Assembly (NCBI RefSeq): GCF_036178845.1
Contig: NZ_CP108070.1
Location: 2,232,001-2,296,000 of the forward strand
Reading direction: 5' to 3'
Origin: Streptomyces sp. NBC_00271
GTDB taxonomy: Bacteria; Actinomycetota; Actinomycetes; Streptomycetales; Streptomycetaceae
Length of the DNA: 64,000 nt
Each line of letters begins with the position of its first letter. The first letter of the stretch is position 1. Below are positions 7,528 to 15,462 of this stretch, piece after piece. Below the pieces are notes generated by a model. It was not told the DNA's origin and did no database searches. It saw only the letters and a list, made by a program, of their open reading frames with translations. The position numbers and the translations under genes are program-made.

Positions 7528-8883
7528 ATGTCGTCGAATCCGGTCGCCGAGACCGTCGCCTCGCTCATGCCCAGGGCGCAGGCGGAGCTCACCGAACTGG
7601 TGGCCTTCAAGTCGGTGGCGGACTTCGACCAGTACCCGAGGAGTGAGAGCGAGGGCGCCGCGAACTGGGTGGCCGACGCGCTGCGCGCCGAGGGTTTTCA
7701 GGACGTGGCGCTGCTGGACACCCCGGACGGCACGCAGTCGGTGTACGGCTTCCTGCCCGGGCCCGAGGGCGCCAAGACCGTGCTGCTGTACGCGCACTAC
7801 GACGTGCAGCCGCCGCTGGACGAGGCTGCCTGGACGACCCCGCCGTTCGAGCTGACGGAGCGCGACGGCCGCTGGTACGGGCGCGGCGCCGCCGACTGCA
7901 AGGGCGGGTTCATCATGCACCTGCTCGCGCTGCGCGCGCTGAAGGCGAACGGTGGCGTTCCGGTGGGCGTCAAGGTGATCGTCGAGGGTTCGGAGGAGCA
8001 GGGCACGGGCGGCCTTGAGCGGTACGCCGAACGGCACCCGGAGTTGCTGACCGCCGACACCATCGTCATCGGCGACGTCGGCAACTTCCGGCTGGGTCTG
8101 CCGACGGTCACCTCGACCCTGCGCGGGATGACGCTCGTTCGCGTCCAGATCGACACGCTGGAAGGCAACCTGCACTCGGGCCAGTTCGGCGGGGCGGCGC
8201 CCGACGCGCTGGGCGCGCTGATCCGCGTACTGGACTCGCTGCGCGCCGAGGACGGTTCGACGACGATCGACGGGCTGACCGGGGACGCGCGCTGGGAAGG
8301 CTTGCAGTACGAGGACGAGGCGTTCCGCAAGGACGCCAAGGTGCTGGACGGGGTCGAGTTGATCGGCTCGGGTACGGTCGCCGACCGCATCTGGGCGCGT
8401 CCGGCCGTCACCGTGCTCGGCATCGACTGCCCGCCGGTCGTCGGTGCCACCCCGTCCGTGCAGGCGGGCGCGCGTGCGCTGGTGAGCCTGCGGGTGCCGC
8501 CGGGCGTGGACGCGGTCGAGGCGACCAAGCTCCTGCAGGCCCATCTGGAGGCGCGCACGCCGTGGGGCGCGCGGGTGAGCACCGAGCAGATCGGCCAGGG
8601 CCAGCCGTTCCGTGCCGACACCTCCAGCCCGGCGTACACGGCGATGGCCGAGGCGATGGCGGTCGCCTACCCGGGCGAGGAGATGCAGTCCGCGGGCCAG
8701 GGCGGTTCCATCCCGCTGTGCAACACCCTCGCCTCGCTCTACCCGCACGCGGAGATCCTCCTCATCGGCCTGAGCGAGCCGAAGGCGCAGATCCACGCCG
8801 TGAACGAGAGCGTCTCCGCCGACGAGTTGGAGCGTCTGTCGGTCACGGAGGCGCTGTTCCTCCAGAAGTACGCGGCGAGCTGA
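7528..8883 (+). CDS. M20 family dipeptidase
   Basis: A 451-residue cytosolic zinc dipeptidase of usual length. Metal and catalytic residues are visible: His90 and Asp92 (YAHYDVQPP), Asp123 (GRGAADCKGG), and the Glu156/Glu157 pair (VEGSEEQGTGG). A dimerisation domain follows at about 200-310, and a glycine-rich AGQGGSIP segment lies near the C-terminus. The ATG at 7528 has AAGGAG 7 bp upstream; the longer open frame is not supported. It is followed by a strong terminator hairpin. It probably cleaves dipeptides during peptide nutrition. Confidence 0.92.
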   Translation: MSSNPVAETVASLMPRAQAELTELVAFKSVADFDQYPRSESEGAANWVADALRAEGFQDVALLDTPDGTQSVYGFLPGPEGAKTVLLYAHYDVQPPLDEAAWTTPPFELTERDGRWYGRGAADCKGGFIMHLLALRALKANGGVPVGVKVIVEGSEEQGTGGLERYAERHPELLTADTIVIGDVGNFRLGLPTVTSTLRGMTLVRVQIDTLEGNLHSGQFGGAAPDALGALIRVLDSLRAEDGSTTIDGLTGDARWEGLQYEDEAFRKDAKVLDGVELIGSGTVADRIWARPAVTVLGIDCPPVVGATPSVQAGARALVSLRVPPGVDAVEATKLLQAHLEARTPWGARVSTEQIGQGQPFRADTSSPAYTAMAEAMAVAYPGEEMQSAGQGGSIPLCNTLASLYPHAEILLIGLSEPKAQIHAVNESVSADELERLSVTEALFLQKYAAS

Positions 8884-8894
8884 CCACCCGGCCG

Positions 8895-8926
8895 AGAGGG
8901 TCCTCGCGGCCCGGCGAGGACCCTCT
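8895..8926 (+). terminator. Hairpin terminator after the dipeptidase
   Basis: AGAGGGTCCTCGC (8895-8907) pairs perfectly with GCGAGGACCCTCT (8914-8926) around a 6-base loop. It begins 11 bp after the dipeptidase stop. There is no U-tract, as is usual in Streptomyces. Confidence 0.8.
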
Positions 8927-9037
8927 GGCTCGGCCTGGTGAACAGCCTCCGCTCCGTGCGCCGTTGACCGTCGGCGCACGGACCACCCTGCGTCCGTACA
9001 CCGTCGACGTCGGCCGAGGGATGGCCCGGCATCGACG

Positions 9038-10078
9038 TCAGCCGAGCGGTATACCGGCCTCCAGGTAGAGCGCGGCGCCGCGCTCCCGCGCCCGCAGGGC
9101 CCAGCGCAGCCGCTCGTAGCGCACCGGTGGCAGCAGGTCCGCGGCCTCCCGCTCGGTCACGAAGCGCCAGGCGCGCAGTTCGGGGCCGGGGAGCAGCAGC
9201 CGGCGGGCCTCGTCGGAGTCGAGGCGGCCGCCGTCGAAGAGAAAGCGCAGACCGCCGTAGCCCGGGGGTGCGGGCGGCTCCCAGTCCACCACCAGCAGAC
9301 CGGGTACGTCCTCGAGCCGTATGCCGGTCTCCTCGGCGACCTCGCGCATGCCGGCGCGCGCGGGAGCCTCTCCCGGTTCGACGACGCCGCCGGGAAACTC
9401 CCAGCCCGCCTTGTAGGTGGGGTCGACGAGCAGCACCCGGTCCTCCTCGTCGAAGAGGAGGACCCCGGCGGCGATGGTCTCGGAGGTCGGTTCGGGGGTC
9501 TGCACGATGTCGCACGCCGACGCGTCACCGGTGCGTACGGCTTCGGCGACGCGCACTGCGGTGTCGTACGGGGTGAGGGCGCTGGTGTCGACGGGGTGGG
9601 CGTCGGCGGTGAGCCATGAGGCGAGCGCCGCGCGGTAGGGCTCGATGTGGTCGTAGGACCACTGACGCACCCGTATCTCGCCGTCGGGGAGGTCCTCGGG
9701 TATCTCCCGGCCGGCTATGCGCGCCCGCAGGATCGTTTCCGCCGGGGCGAGGAGCACATGGCGTACTTCGATCCGGCGCGAGGCGAGGCCGCCGAAGATC
9801 TCGTCACGGTACTCCTGGCGCAGCAGGGTCATGGGAACCACGAGCACGCCGCCGAGCTCGGCGAGCAGGGCGGCAGCGGTGTCGACCACCAGGCGCCGCC
9901 AGATCGGCAGGTCCTGGAAGTCGCCGACTTCGGCGAGGCGTTTGGCGGGCAGCAGGTGCGCGAGCTCGCCGCCGATCACCTCGGGGTCGAAGAGCGTGCT
10001 GTTCGGGATCAGGTCGATCAGTTCCCGTGCGGTGGTGGTCTTCCCCGCACCGAACGCTCCGTTGATCCAGACGATCAC
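9038..10078 (-). CDS. Bifunctional protein: TmrB-like P-loop ATPase fused to a NUDIX hydrolase
   Basis: A 346-residue two-domain protein. Residues 1-190 are a small P-loop kinase-like domain (INGAFGAGKTTTA, with FDPEVIG and WSYDHIEPYR downstream) resembling TmrB-type proteins. Residues 200-335 are a NUDIX domain with a complete Nudix box: G231, E237, then REVAEETGI at 245-253. NUDIX enzymes hydrolyse nucleoside diphosphate-linked substrates. I choose GTG at 10078 because GAGGGGGA lies 7 bp upstream; a GTG at 10126 would add 16 residues with no support. How the two activities are linked is unknown. Confidence 0.85.
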   Translation of the reverse strand: MIVWINGAFGAGKTTTARELIDLIPNSTLFDPEVIGGELAHLLPAKRLAEVGDFQDLPIWRRLVVDTAAALLAELGGVLVVPMTLLRQEYRDEIFGGLASRRIEVRHVLLAPAETILRARIAGREIPEDLPDGEIRVRQWSYDHIEPYRAALASWLTADAHPVDTSALTPYDTAVRVAEAVRTGDASACDIVQTPEPTSETIAAGVLLFDEEDRVLLVDPTYKAGWEFPGGVVEPGEAPARAGMREVAEETGIRLEDVPGLLVVDWEPPAPPGYGGLRFLFDGGRLDSDEARRLLLPGPELRAWRFVTEREAADLLPPVRYERLRWALRARERGAALYLEAGIPLG

Positions 10079-10166
10079 GGACAGTTCCCCCTCTTCTATT
10101 GGCCCCCTGAGGCTTGCCCGCTTCACCCTGCCACGGAAACCAGCCGCAGATGAGGGAGCCGACGGC

Positions 10167-10205
10167 GCGGCGCCGGTGCTCCGTCCCGGGAAGCACCGGC
10201 GCCGC
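10167..10205 (-). terminator. Hairpin terminator of the small secreted protein gene
   Basis: GCGGCGCCGGTGCT (10167-10180) pairs perfectly over 14 bp with AGCACCGGCGCCGC (10192-10205) around an 11-base loop. It lies 17 bp downstream of the stop of the minus-strand gene at 10223. Confidence 0.75.
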
Positions 10206-10222
10206 GTGTCCGTCCCGGCGCC

Positions 10223-10417
10223 TCAGCCGTCCTGGCCGAGCGCGGTGTCGTCCACGGCCAGGCTGTCGCTGCTGAGCGTGTGGTCGAGGCTGCTGAGCGT
10301 GTCCTTGACGGGGAGGTCGCCCAGGGAGTCGCCGTCGACGGCGTGGGACGGGGTGATCGCCGCGACGACGAACCCGGTGGCGAGGGAGGCGATGGCGAGC
10401 ATGCTGCGCTTCTTCAT
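10223..10417 (-). CDS. Small secreted protein, function unknown
   Basis: A 64-residue protein with a clear Sec signal peptide: MKKRSM, a hydrophobic stretch, and a likely cleavage after PSHA at about residue 25. The mature peptide of about 39 residues is acidic and serine/leucine-rich (DTLSSLDHTLSSDSL) with no cysteine. I recognise no family; it is unlike chaplins or rodlins. GGAG stands 11 bp before the ATG and a strong terminator follows. Confidence 0.6.
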   Translation of the reverse strand: MKKRSMLAIASLATGFVVAAITPSHAVDGDSLGDLPVKDTLSSLDHTLSSDSLAVDDTALGQDG

Positions 10418-10539
10418 GCCCGGTTCAACTCCGAACGCGACGAGGAGTCACGGGTGGGTCACGCAACTCCCACTCCTCCCCTTCGGACACATCAGCGGCA
10501 CTACCGTCATCCCACTCGAAACGCCTCAGGGGGGACGAC

Positions 10540-10998
10540 ATGACCAACCCGTACACGGCACCACCCGCCGCATCGGCCCGCACCGCACCGGGCTGGGCCC
10601 GCAAGCGCTACGTACTGCCCGCGCTGGCCGTGGCCCTCTTCATCGGCGTCGGCATCGGCAACAGCGGCGGGGACACCACCGAGTCCGCCGCGGCGAAGCC
10701 CGGTCCGACCACCACCGTCACCGCCACGACGACCGCGACCGCGACGCGGACGGCCACGGAGACGATCACGGCGACGCCCGCCGCGACCGTGACCGTACGG
10801 AGCACGAAGACCGTACGCGCGACGGTCACCGCGCAGCCCGCCGCAGCGGGCGGTGGCAGCGACGACAGCGGCGGGGGCTCCGTGTACTACGAGAACTGCG
10901 CCGCGGCCCGGGCGGCCGGCGCCGCGCCCGTCCACGTGGGAGACCCCGGCTACGGCCGCCACCTCGACCGCGACGGGGACGGCGTCGGCTGCGAGTGA
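10540..10998 (+). CDS. Membrane-anchored protein with Excalibur calcium-binding domain
   Basis: A 152-residue protein with one N-terminal membrane segment (about 24-44). A Thr/Ala-rich linker (about 55-100) is built from short TATTTATAT-like repeats. The C-terminal Excalibur domain reads YYENCAAARAAG...HLDRDGDGVGCE, with the DxDxDG calcium loop and paired cysteines that define the family. AGGGGGG precedes the ATG. The domain probably faces outside the cell. Such domains often accompany nuclease or wall-binding modules, but none is fused here. Confidence 0.85.
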   Translation: MTNPYTAPPAASARTAPGWARKRYVLPALAVALFIGVGIGNSGGDTTESAAAKPGPTTTVTATTTATATRTATETITATPAATVTVRSTKTVRATVTAQPAAAGGGSDDSGGGSVYYENCAAARAAGAAPVHVGDPGYGRHLDRDGDGVGCE

Positions 10999-11006
10999 CG
11001 CGCGGA

Positions 11007-11102
11007 TCAGCCCGTGGTGGATCCCGGTGTCAGGCCCGCGACGAAGTGCCGTTGCCGGAGCAGGAAGACCAGGGTCGTGGGGAGGGCGACGAGGACGGTG
11101 CC
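11007..11102 (-). pseudogene. C-terminal remnant of a sugar ABC permease
   Basis: The minus strand encodes GTVLVALPTTLVFLLRQRHFVAGLTPGSTTG and a stop. This is nearly identical to the C-terminus of the intact permease at 15463-16392. By eye the two stretches differ at 8 of about 96 bases, and similarity ends abruptly near 11102. The rest of the gene is absent. It marks a duplication or recombination edge next to the accessory block. Confidence 0.8.
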
Positions 11103-11412
11103 CGTGGCCACTACCTCGCCCGCCCGTCCCGGCTCGTACCCGCTCCCCGATCGGGCCGCTTCCTCGCGTCTCCGGTCGGGAAGGCTTCTGACAGCAGTGA
11201 GCCCCGCACCGGGCGCTGTTCCGGGCGGGGCATCAGCAACAACCCGACTGGATCGTTGGGATGTTGACGACCATGCTACGGACGGCCACTGACAATGCGG
11301 GCCGGCTGCGCCGCCGAGCCACCGGCACACAGATGATCCGCTCGGCCCGGCTCCTACGTTGCTCGTCCCTCGATGCCACGGCAACGACAGAGACGAAAGC
11401 GTCAGGACGGGC
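11103..11412. other. Non-coding stretch with one hairpin
   Basis: I find no supported gene here. A near-perfect stem, GCCCCGCACCGG with CCGGGCGGGGC and a one-base bulge, spans 11201-11231 and could terminate transcription of the monooxygenase coming from the right. The remainder looks like degenerate sequence next to the permease remnant. Confidence 0.5.
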
Positions 11413-12534
11413 CTAACGGACGCCACGTTGGAAGAACGCGAGCATTTTTCGGCCGGCGTCCGGCGACGTCAGGATTTCCTGGACGTGCGCGGACTGCCGG
11501 CCTGCAGCGCTGGTGCGTTCGAACATCTCGCGTTCGTACTCTTTGACGGCGGCGGGAAAGTCGTCCGGGTGCGCGGCCAGCGCGAGGCCGAGCAGGGCGC
11601 CGTCGAGCAGCGCCATGTTGGCGCCCTGTCCCACCGACGGCATCAGGTGCGCGGCATCGCCGAGCAGCGTGACGTCTGGCGTCGACGGCCAGGTCAGGCC
11701 GACCGGGAGAGTGGTGATCGACCGCGGCAGCACCGTGTCGTCGCAGGCTGCGATCAGTGCGGTGAACCGTGAGTCCCAGCCGGTGAACAGGTCGATCAGC
11801 CGCACCCGGGCGGCGGCCGGGTCGCCGAACGGGACCCCACTGGTCGCGAACCAGTCCTCGGTGGTGTTGTAGAAGCTGAGGTAGACGCGTACGCGGCCGT
11901 CGCCGTTCCGCTGCGCCGACAGGGACTGTCCGTCGCCGAGCACCCAGTAGTTGCCGCGCCCCACCATCGCGGCGAGGTCGGGGTGGGTGCGGTCGATGTC
12001 GGAAATACCGAGCTCAACGACGCTTTGGCCCGTGTGCGCCGGGCGGGCGTCGGTGAGCAGCGCGCGGACCCTGGAGTCCGCGCCATCGGCGCCGACCAGC
12101 AGGTCATACGTCGCACTGCTGCCGTCGGCGAAGTGCAGCAGGCCATGGTCGGCGGTTTCGAACGCGTGCCCCCAGCACACCGCGTGTTCGGGGAGGGAGT
12201 CCAGCAGCAGGTTGCGCAGATCGGCACGGTCGACCTCAGGTCGCTCGAGCGGGGCGTCGTCGGGCGTGTCCTCCTGCAGCAGCAGAGTGCCGTCCGGCTC
12301 GAGAAGTCGCAGGTCCTGGCCTTCACCACGGGCAATCGCGTGGAACTGGTCGATCAGGCCGGCCTCGCGCATCGCCCGCTGCCCGGTCCCGGAGTGCAGA
12401 TCAAGCATGCCGCCCTGACCGCGCGCGCCGCGCGACGATTCCCGTTCGTACACGACGGCGTCGATGCCGTTCACATGCAGCACACGGGCAAGGGCCAGGC
12501 CGCCCAGTCCGGCTCCGACGATGGTGATGGTCAT
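11413..12534 (-). CDS. FAD-dependent monooxygenase, TetX-like
   Basis: A 373-residue class A flavin monooxygenase. The FAD dinucleotide motif GAGLGGLALARVL is at about 6-18, followed by VVYERE. A DGADSRVR segment lies near 155, and the second FAD motif LLGDAAHLMPSVGQGANMALLDG is near 290-312. The family hydroxylates aromatic substrates with NAD(P)H and oxygen; TetX relatives inactivate tetracyclines, but activity cannot be inferred from sequence alone. The ATG at 12534 has GGAGG 5 bp upstream. The ribosome site lies just beyond a broken Lhr helicase fragment, so the gene may now depend on transcription from the Clp-N side. Confidence 0.85.
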   Translation of the reverse strand: MTITIVGAGLGGLALARVLHVNGIDAVVYERESSRGARGQGGMLDLHSGTGQRAMREAGLIDQFHAIARGEGQDLRLLEPDGTLLLQEDTPDDAPLERPEVDRADLRNLLLDSLPEHAVCWGHAFETADHGLLHFADGSSATYDLLVGADGADSRVRALLTDARPAHTGQSVVELGISDIDRTHPDLAAMVGRGNYWVLGDGQSLSAQRNGDGRVRVYLSFYNTTEDWFATSGVPFGDPAAARVRLIDLFTGWDSRFTALIAACDDTVLPRSITTLPVGLTWPSTPDVTLLGDAAHLMPSVGQGANMALLDGALLGLALAAHPDDFPAAVKEYEREMFERTSAAGRQSAHVQEILTSPDAGRKMLAFFQRGVR

Positions 12535-12559
12535 GGTTGCCTCCGATTCGCCGTACGGC

Positions 12560-12824
12560 CTGCTCGCGGGAGATCGACCCGTGGTGCGCGCGGGCCACCA
12601 CCGGCGGGGCGCCGAACGCGACACCGGACTCGCCGATCGCCTCGGCCGGAAACCAGGTCAGCCGGTCGCCCTCGGCCGGCTCGGCGAGGCGCGACCACCA
12701 GCGCGTACCGGCCGGCGGCGACGGCCTGCCAGGCGCCGCGCTGCGCCTCGGCGGGCGCGGCGAACGTGCCTGTGAACGACGCCCTGGTCGTCGGCGAGAA
12801 CGGCGTCGGCGCATCGTCGCTCAC
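12560..12824 (-). pseudogene. Remnant of an Lhr-type ATP-dependent helicase
   Basis: Two Lhr-like pieces are joined. The first, from a GTG at 12824, reads SDDAPTPFSPTTRASFTGTFAAP and then GAWQAVAAGRYALVVAP, which is the start of the helicase up to the base of its P-loop. The expected TGSGKT is missing. In another frame follows PAEAIGESGVAFGAPPVV and then ARAHHGSISREQ, matching a segment normally some 300 residues further on. Everything after SREQ is lost. A large internal deletion with frame change and a 3' truncation explain the pattern. The gene is dead. Confidence 0.75.
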
Positions 12825-12880
12825 CGCGCCCCCGTCCTCGTCTGCCCCACCGACCGGTTCCGGCCCGCTGATCAGCCGGT

Positions 12881-13861
12881 TCACCGGCGGAGCCGGGACG
12901 CGAGGACCGTGCGCACGACCTTGGCCACATTGCTCGCGGCGGATCCGTCCGCTTCTCCTTCTCCGGGTTCCGGTTCCAGCACACGCTGGATCTGCAGCAG
13001 CAGCTGGTTGGTCGACCGCCAGAGCGGGACGAACATGCCGGCCGCCGGCCCGACGCCCTGGATCGGGCCGTTGGACAGCTCGGCGACCTTCTTGGCGATC
13101 GTGACCGTTGCCGGGTCCCGCAGGATCAGGTGCACCTCATCGTCGACCAGCCGGATTTCCATCTTGCGCGCGGCGGCCTCCTCCGGGTTCGCGTCCGTGG
13201 TCGTCTCCGGATCCAGTTCGTCGATCTTGGCGGCGACCGCGTCCGGGTCGACGCCGAGTTCACGCAGCACCCTGGCCGCCATGCTGTTCTCCGCCCGCAG
13301 CATCGCCTCGAGCAGGTGATGGCTGCCGACCGGTGCGCCACCGGCCAGCGCGCTGGCGGCGGACACGGTCTCCTCGGTGGCAGGCGTGCCGGCCGGCCAT
13401 GGGCCGGCCTCGACGTCCTGCGATCCCTCCAGTGAGGCCAGCACCACGGCACGGATCTTGCTGACCGGATTGATCCGCTCGGCAAGCACCTTCGCGCCGA
13501 CGCCCTCGCCTTCCCCGGAGACCAGGGCAAGCAGGATGTGTTCCGCACCGATGTCGGTGTGGTGCAGCTGCTGCGCCTCTCGCAGGGCGAGGTCCAGCGT
13601 CTTCTTCGCGCTCGGCGCGAACGGGATGTGGCCGCTCAGCTGCTCCGTGCCGGGCTTGGCCACCGCGGCGATATCGACCTGCGCCGTCTCCTTGTCGTAC
13701 CCGAGCTGGTGCAGGACTTTCGCCGCCATGCTGTCCGGCGCGTCGAGCAGCCCCAACAGGATGTGCTCCGTGCCGATGTAGTTGTGCTTGAGCAGCCTCG
13801 CCTCCTCCTGAGCCGTGACGACCACCTTGCGGGCTTCCGCCGTGAACCGTTCAAATGTCAT
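12881..13861 (-). CDS. Clp N-terminal (ClpC-like) repeat domain protein without ATPase
   Basis: A 326-residue protein. Residues 1-150 contain the double Clp-N repeat (FTAEARKVVVTAQEEARLLKHNYIGTEHILLGLL and later LDLALREAQQLHHTDIGAEHILLAL). A second, more diverged Clp-N-like pair at about 170-210 has GSHHLLEAMLRAENSMAARVL. No Walker A/B ATPase modules follow. Such proteins may act as adaptors or substrate binders for Clp machines; that role is inferred. It is divergent from a MerR-like regulator across 68 bp with an AT-rich dyad. Its stop overlaps a GTG of the Lhr-remnant frame. Confidence 0.85.
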   Translation of the reverse strand: MTFERFTAEARKVVVTAQEEARLLKHNYIGTEHILLGLLDAPDSMAAKVLHQLGYDKETAQVDIAAVAKPGTEQLSGHIPFAPSAKKTLDLALREAQQLHHTDIGAEHILLALVSGEGEGVGAKVLAERINPVSKIRAVVLASLEGSQDVEAGPWPAGTPATEETVSAASALAGGAPVGSHHLLEAMLRAENSMAARVLRELGVDPDAVAAKIDELDPETTTDANPEEAAARKMEIRLVDDEVHLILRDPATVTIAKKVAELSNGPIQGVGPAAGMFVPLWRSTNQLLLQIQRVLEPEPGEGEADGSAASNVAKVVRTVLASRLRR

Positions 13862-13882
13862 GTCTCCATGCTCGCAACCATG

Positions 13883-13900
13883 TCAATACACTGTTATTGA
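13883..13900. promoter_or_regulatory. AT-rich dyad between the Clp-N and MerR-like genes
   Basis: TCAATA (13883-13888) and TATTGA (13895-13900) form a perfect inverted repeat with a 6-base spacer, in the 68-bp divergent intergenic region. It is conspicuously AT-rich for this genome and sits where a shared operator for the neighbouring HTH protein would be expected. Confidence 0.55.
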
Positions 13901-13929
13901 TAGGGTCACCATGCTGAAGGGAGGGTGTG

Positions 13930-14289
13930 ATGGAGACACCGTCGGACTGGGAGGACCGGCTCGCGCGCTGGCAGAACGAGCTGGAGCTGTTCGAGCAGCT
14001 GGACGAGACACCCTGGGTCACGCTGGCCAAGGCGGAAGCCGAGACCGGCGTTTCCCGCTCGGCCCTGCGGTCCTGGTACCGCAATGGCGAGATCCGGTCC
14101 CGGCTGGTGGACGGCCCGAACGGACCGCAGCGCCTGGTCCAGCTGGACGCGGTGATCGAGCGCGCCGCCGCGTCACCGCGCATTCAGCGCAGGGCGGAAC
14201 GGGAAGTCAGCCTGGAAGCCCAGGTCACCCTGCTACGGCACCGGGTTGACCAGCTTGAGCTGCGGCTGGCCGCGCTGGAGCGGAAGTGA
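13930..14289 (+). CDS. MerR-like helix-turn-helix protein with C-terminal coiled coil
   Basis: A 119-residue protein. A short acidic leader precedes a MerR-like HTH at about 30-80 (WVTLAKAEAETGVSRSALRSWYRNGEI, ending in a GPNGPQRLV wing). A heptad-rich helix (EVSLEAQVTLLRHRVDQLELRLAALE) at about 88-118 should dimerise. I use ATG 13930 rather than GTG 13927 because GGAGG is 5 bp upstream of the ATG. Its position opposite a Clp-N protein suggests it controls that gene through the dyad at 13883, in the style of heat-shock regulators. Confidence 0.75.
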   Translation: METPSDWEDRLARWQNELELFEQLDETPWVTLAKAEAETGVSRSALRSWYRNGEIRSRLVDGPNGPQRLVQLDAVIERAAASPRIQRRAEREVSLEAQVTLLRHRVDQLELRLAALERK

Positions 14290-14456
14290 CCGGCGCGAGC
14301 AGCACCGTGTCATCGGCCCGGAACGGTGACACCTCGTGTGTGCCGAGGACCTACACCAGGCTACGAGCACCCACGCCGCCCGGTACACACTGCGCCGGGG
14401 CTCTCTGAGCCCGCGCTCCGGATGCGCATCCGGGCGAGCCGGGCGAGCCTGAAACC

Positions 14457-14678
14457 ATGTCCGGAGAGCTGCACGTGATCGTGTACCCCCCATCCCCGAC
14501 CGACGGCAGCCGACAAGTGCGCGTCAACGGAGAACTGCTCACCGCACACTCACTGCGCGACCTGGCCGCCTTCCTCCGCTACGCCGGGCTGGAAGGGATC
14601 GACGAAGTCGATGTAGCCAACTCAAGGGTGATCGAGTGGCACGGCGGCGGGCCTGAAGCGTGGTCTCCACCGACGTGA
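14457..14678 (+). CDS. Hypothetical small protein
   Basis: A 73-residue soluble protein with no membrane segment or signal peptide. It reads as beta-rich at the start (LHVIVYPPSP...QVRVNGELL) and then helical (SLRDLAAFLRYAGLEG). Codon use is consistent with coding. I do not recognise the family. There is no convincing ribosome site. A perfect 16-bp palindrome, CCGGATGCGCATCCGG, at 14418-14433 lies 23 bp before the ATG and may be an operator. Confidence 0.5.
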   Translation: MSGELHVIVYPPSPTDGSRQVRVNGELLTAHSLRDLAAFLRYAGLEGIDEVDVANSRVIEWHGGGPEAWSPPT

Positions 14679-14800
14679 CGAGCGGTCCAACTCGAGGGCA
14701 ACTCCCGCAGCCGAACGCGTGACGGGGGGGCCGTGCACAGCGGCGGCCCACTCCGTCCATCGGGGCGGGCCTTGCGCATGCCGTCATGGTGTCCCGCGCC

Positions 14801-15343
14801 TCAGCCGAGGTCGGCCGCTGCCGCCTTGTACTCGCCCGCCTGCTTCGGCGTCAGGTAGTGCGACACCCGCACCAGCGTCGTGCCCTGTACGTAGTCGTAC
14901 TCCGACAGGGCCGGCATCGACTTGGTGACCGCCTGGATGTACTCGGCGCGGGCTTTGGCGTCCGAGGGACTGGCGAAGGACTCGATGGCGCCGCCGCGGT
15001 CGACGTCTCCCTCGTCGGTGCCGCTGACGTCGTCGGCGGAGATCCGGCTGTCGGAGAAGGTGACCTTCGACGTGTACTGGCTGGGGCGGCCGAGGAGGTG
15101 GTTGGGGTCGTTCTCGGCGGTGACGGTACCGCTGAGTTTCGCCGCGGTGACGGTTGCGGAGATCTTGTCGAACGCGGCGCCGGCGGTCAGCGGCTTGCTC
15201 GCGGTGTCCTGCTTCGTGGTGGAGCTGTGCTTCACGGCGGCCGGGCTCGCAGGCGTTCCGCTGTTGCCCGCCTCGGTGTTGCTGCAGGCCGCGAGGGTGG
15301 CGATGAGGAGGGCGGCGGCCGTGATGGTGAGGGTTTGCTTCAT
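14801..15343 (-). CDS. Putative lipoprotein, function unknown
   Basis: A 180-residue protein with a lipoprotein signal: MKQTLTITAAALLIATLAAC, lipobox Cys20. A Ser/Thr/Ala-rich linker follows (about 22-55), then a soluble domain with KVTFSDSRISADDVSGTDEGDVDRGGAIESFAS and a long helix. It should be anchored on the outer face of the membrane. It lies just downstream of the sugar permease genes but 119 bp away, so it is probably a separate unit. I do not recognise the family. Confidence 0.75.
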   Translation of the reverse strand: MKQTLTITAAALLIATLAACSNTEAGNSGTPASPAAVKHSSTTKQDTASKPLTAGAAFDKISATVTAAKLSGTVTAENDPNHLLGRPSQYTSKVTFSDSRISADDVSGTDEGDVDRGGAIESFASPSDAKARAEYIQAVTKSMPALSEYDYVQGTTLVRVSHYLTPKQAGEYKAAAADLG

Positions 15344-15462
15344 TGCGTGATCATGGCGCCCGTGTGTGCGATATGGAACTTCTGTGTCCGAGTTGTGATG
15401 GGGCATTCGGGCGCTGACCTGGTGTTTACGGGTCGGCCAACAGTCCGACCGGCCGACAGTCG

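Noticed and set aside
12401..12814. A separate small gene in the gap before the monooxygenase
   Set aside because: The readable stretch is the second Lhr fragment and has no start or intact domain.
11413..14289. Antibiotic-resistance cassette
   Set aside because: The monooxygenase resembles TetX in fold and motifs, but many housekeeping flavin monooxygenases share them and no resistance partner is present.
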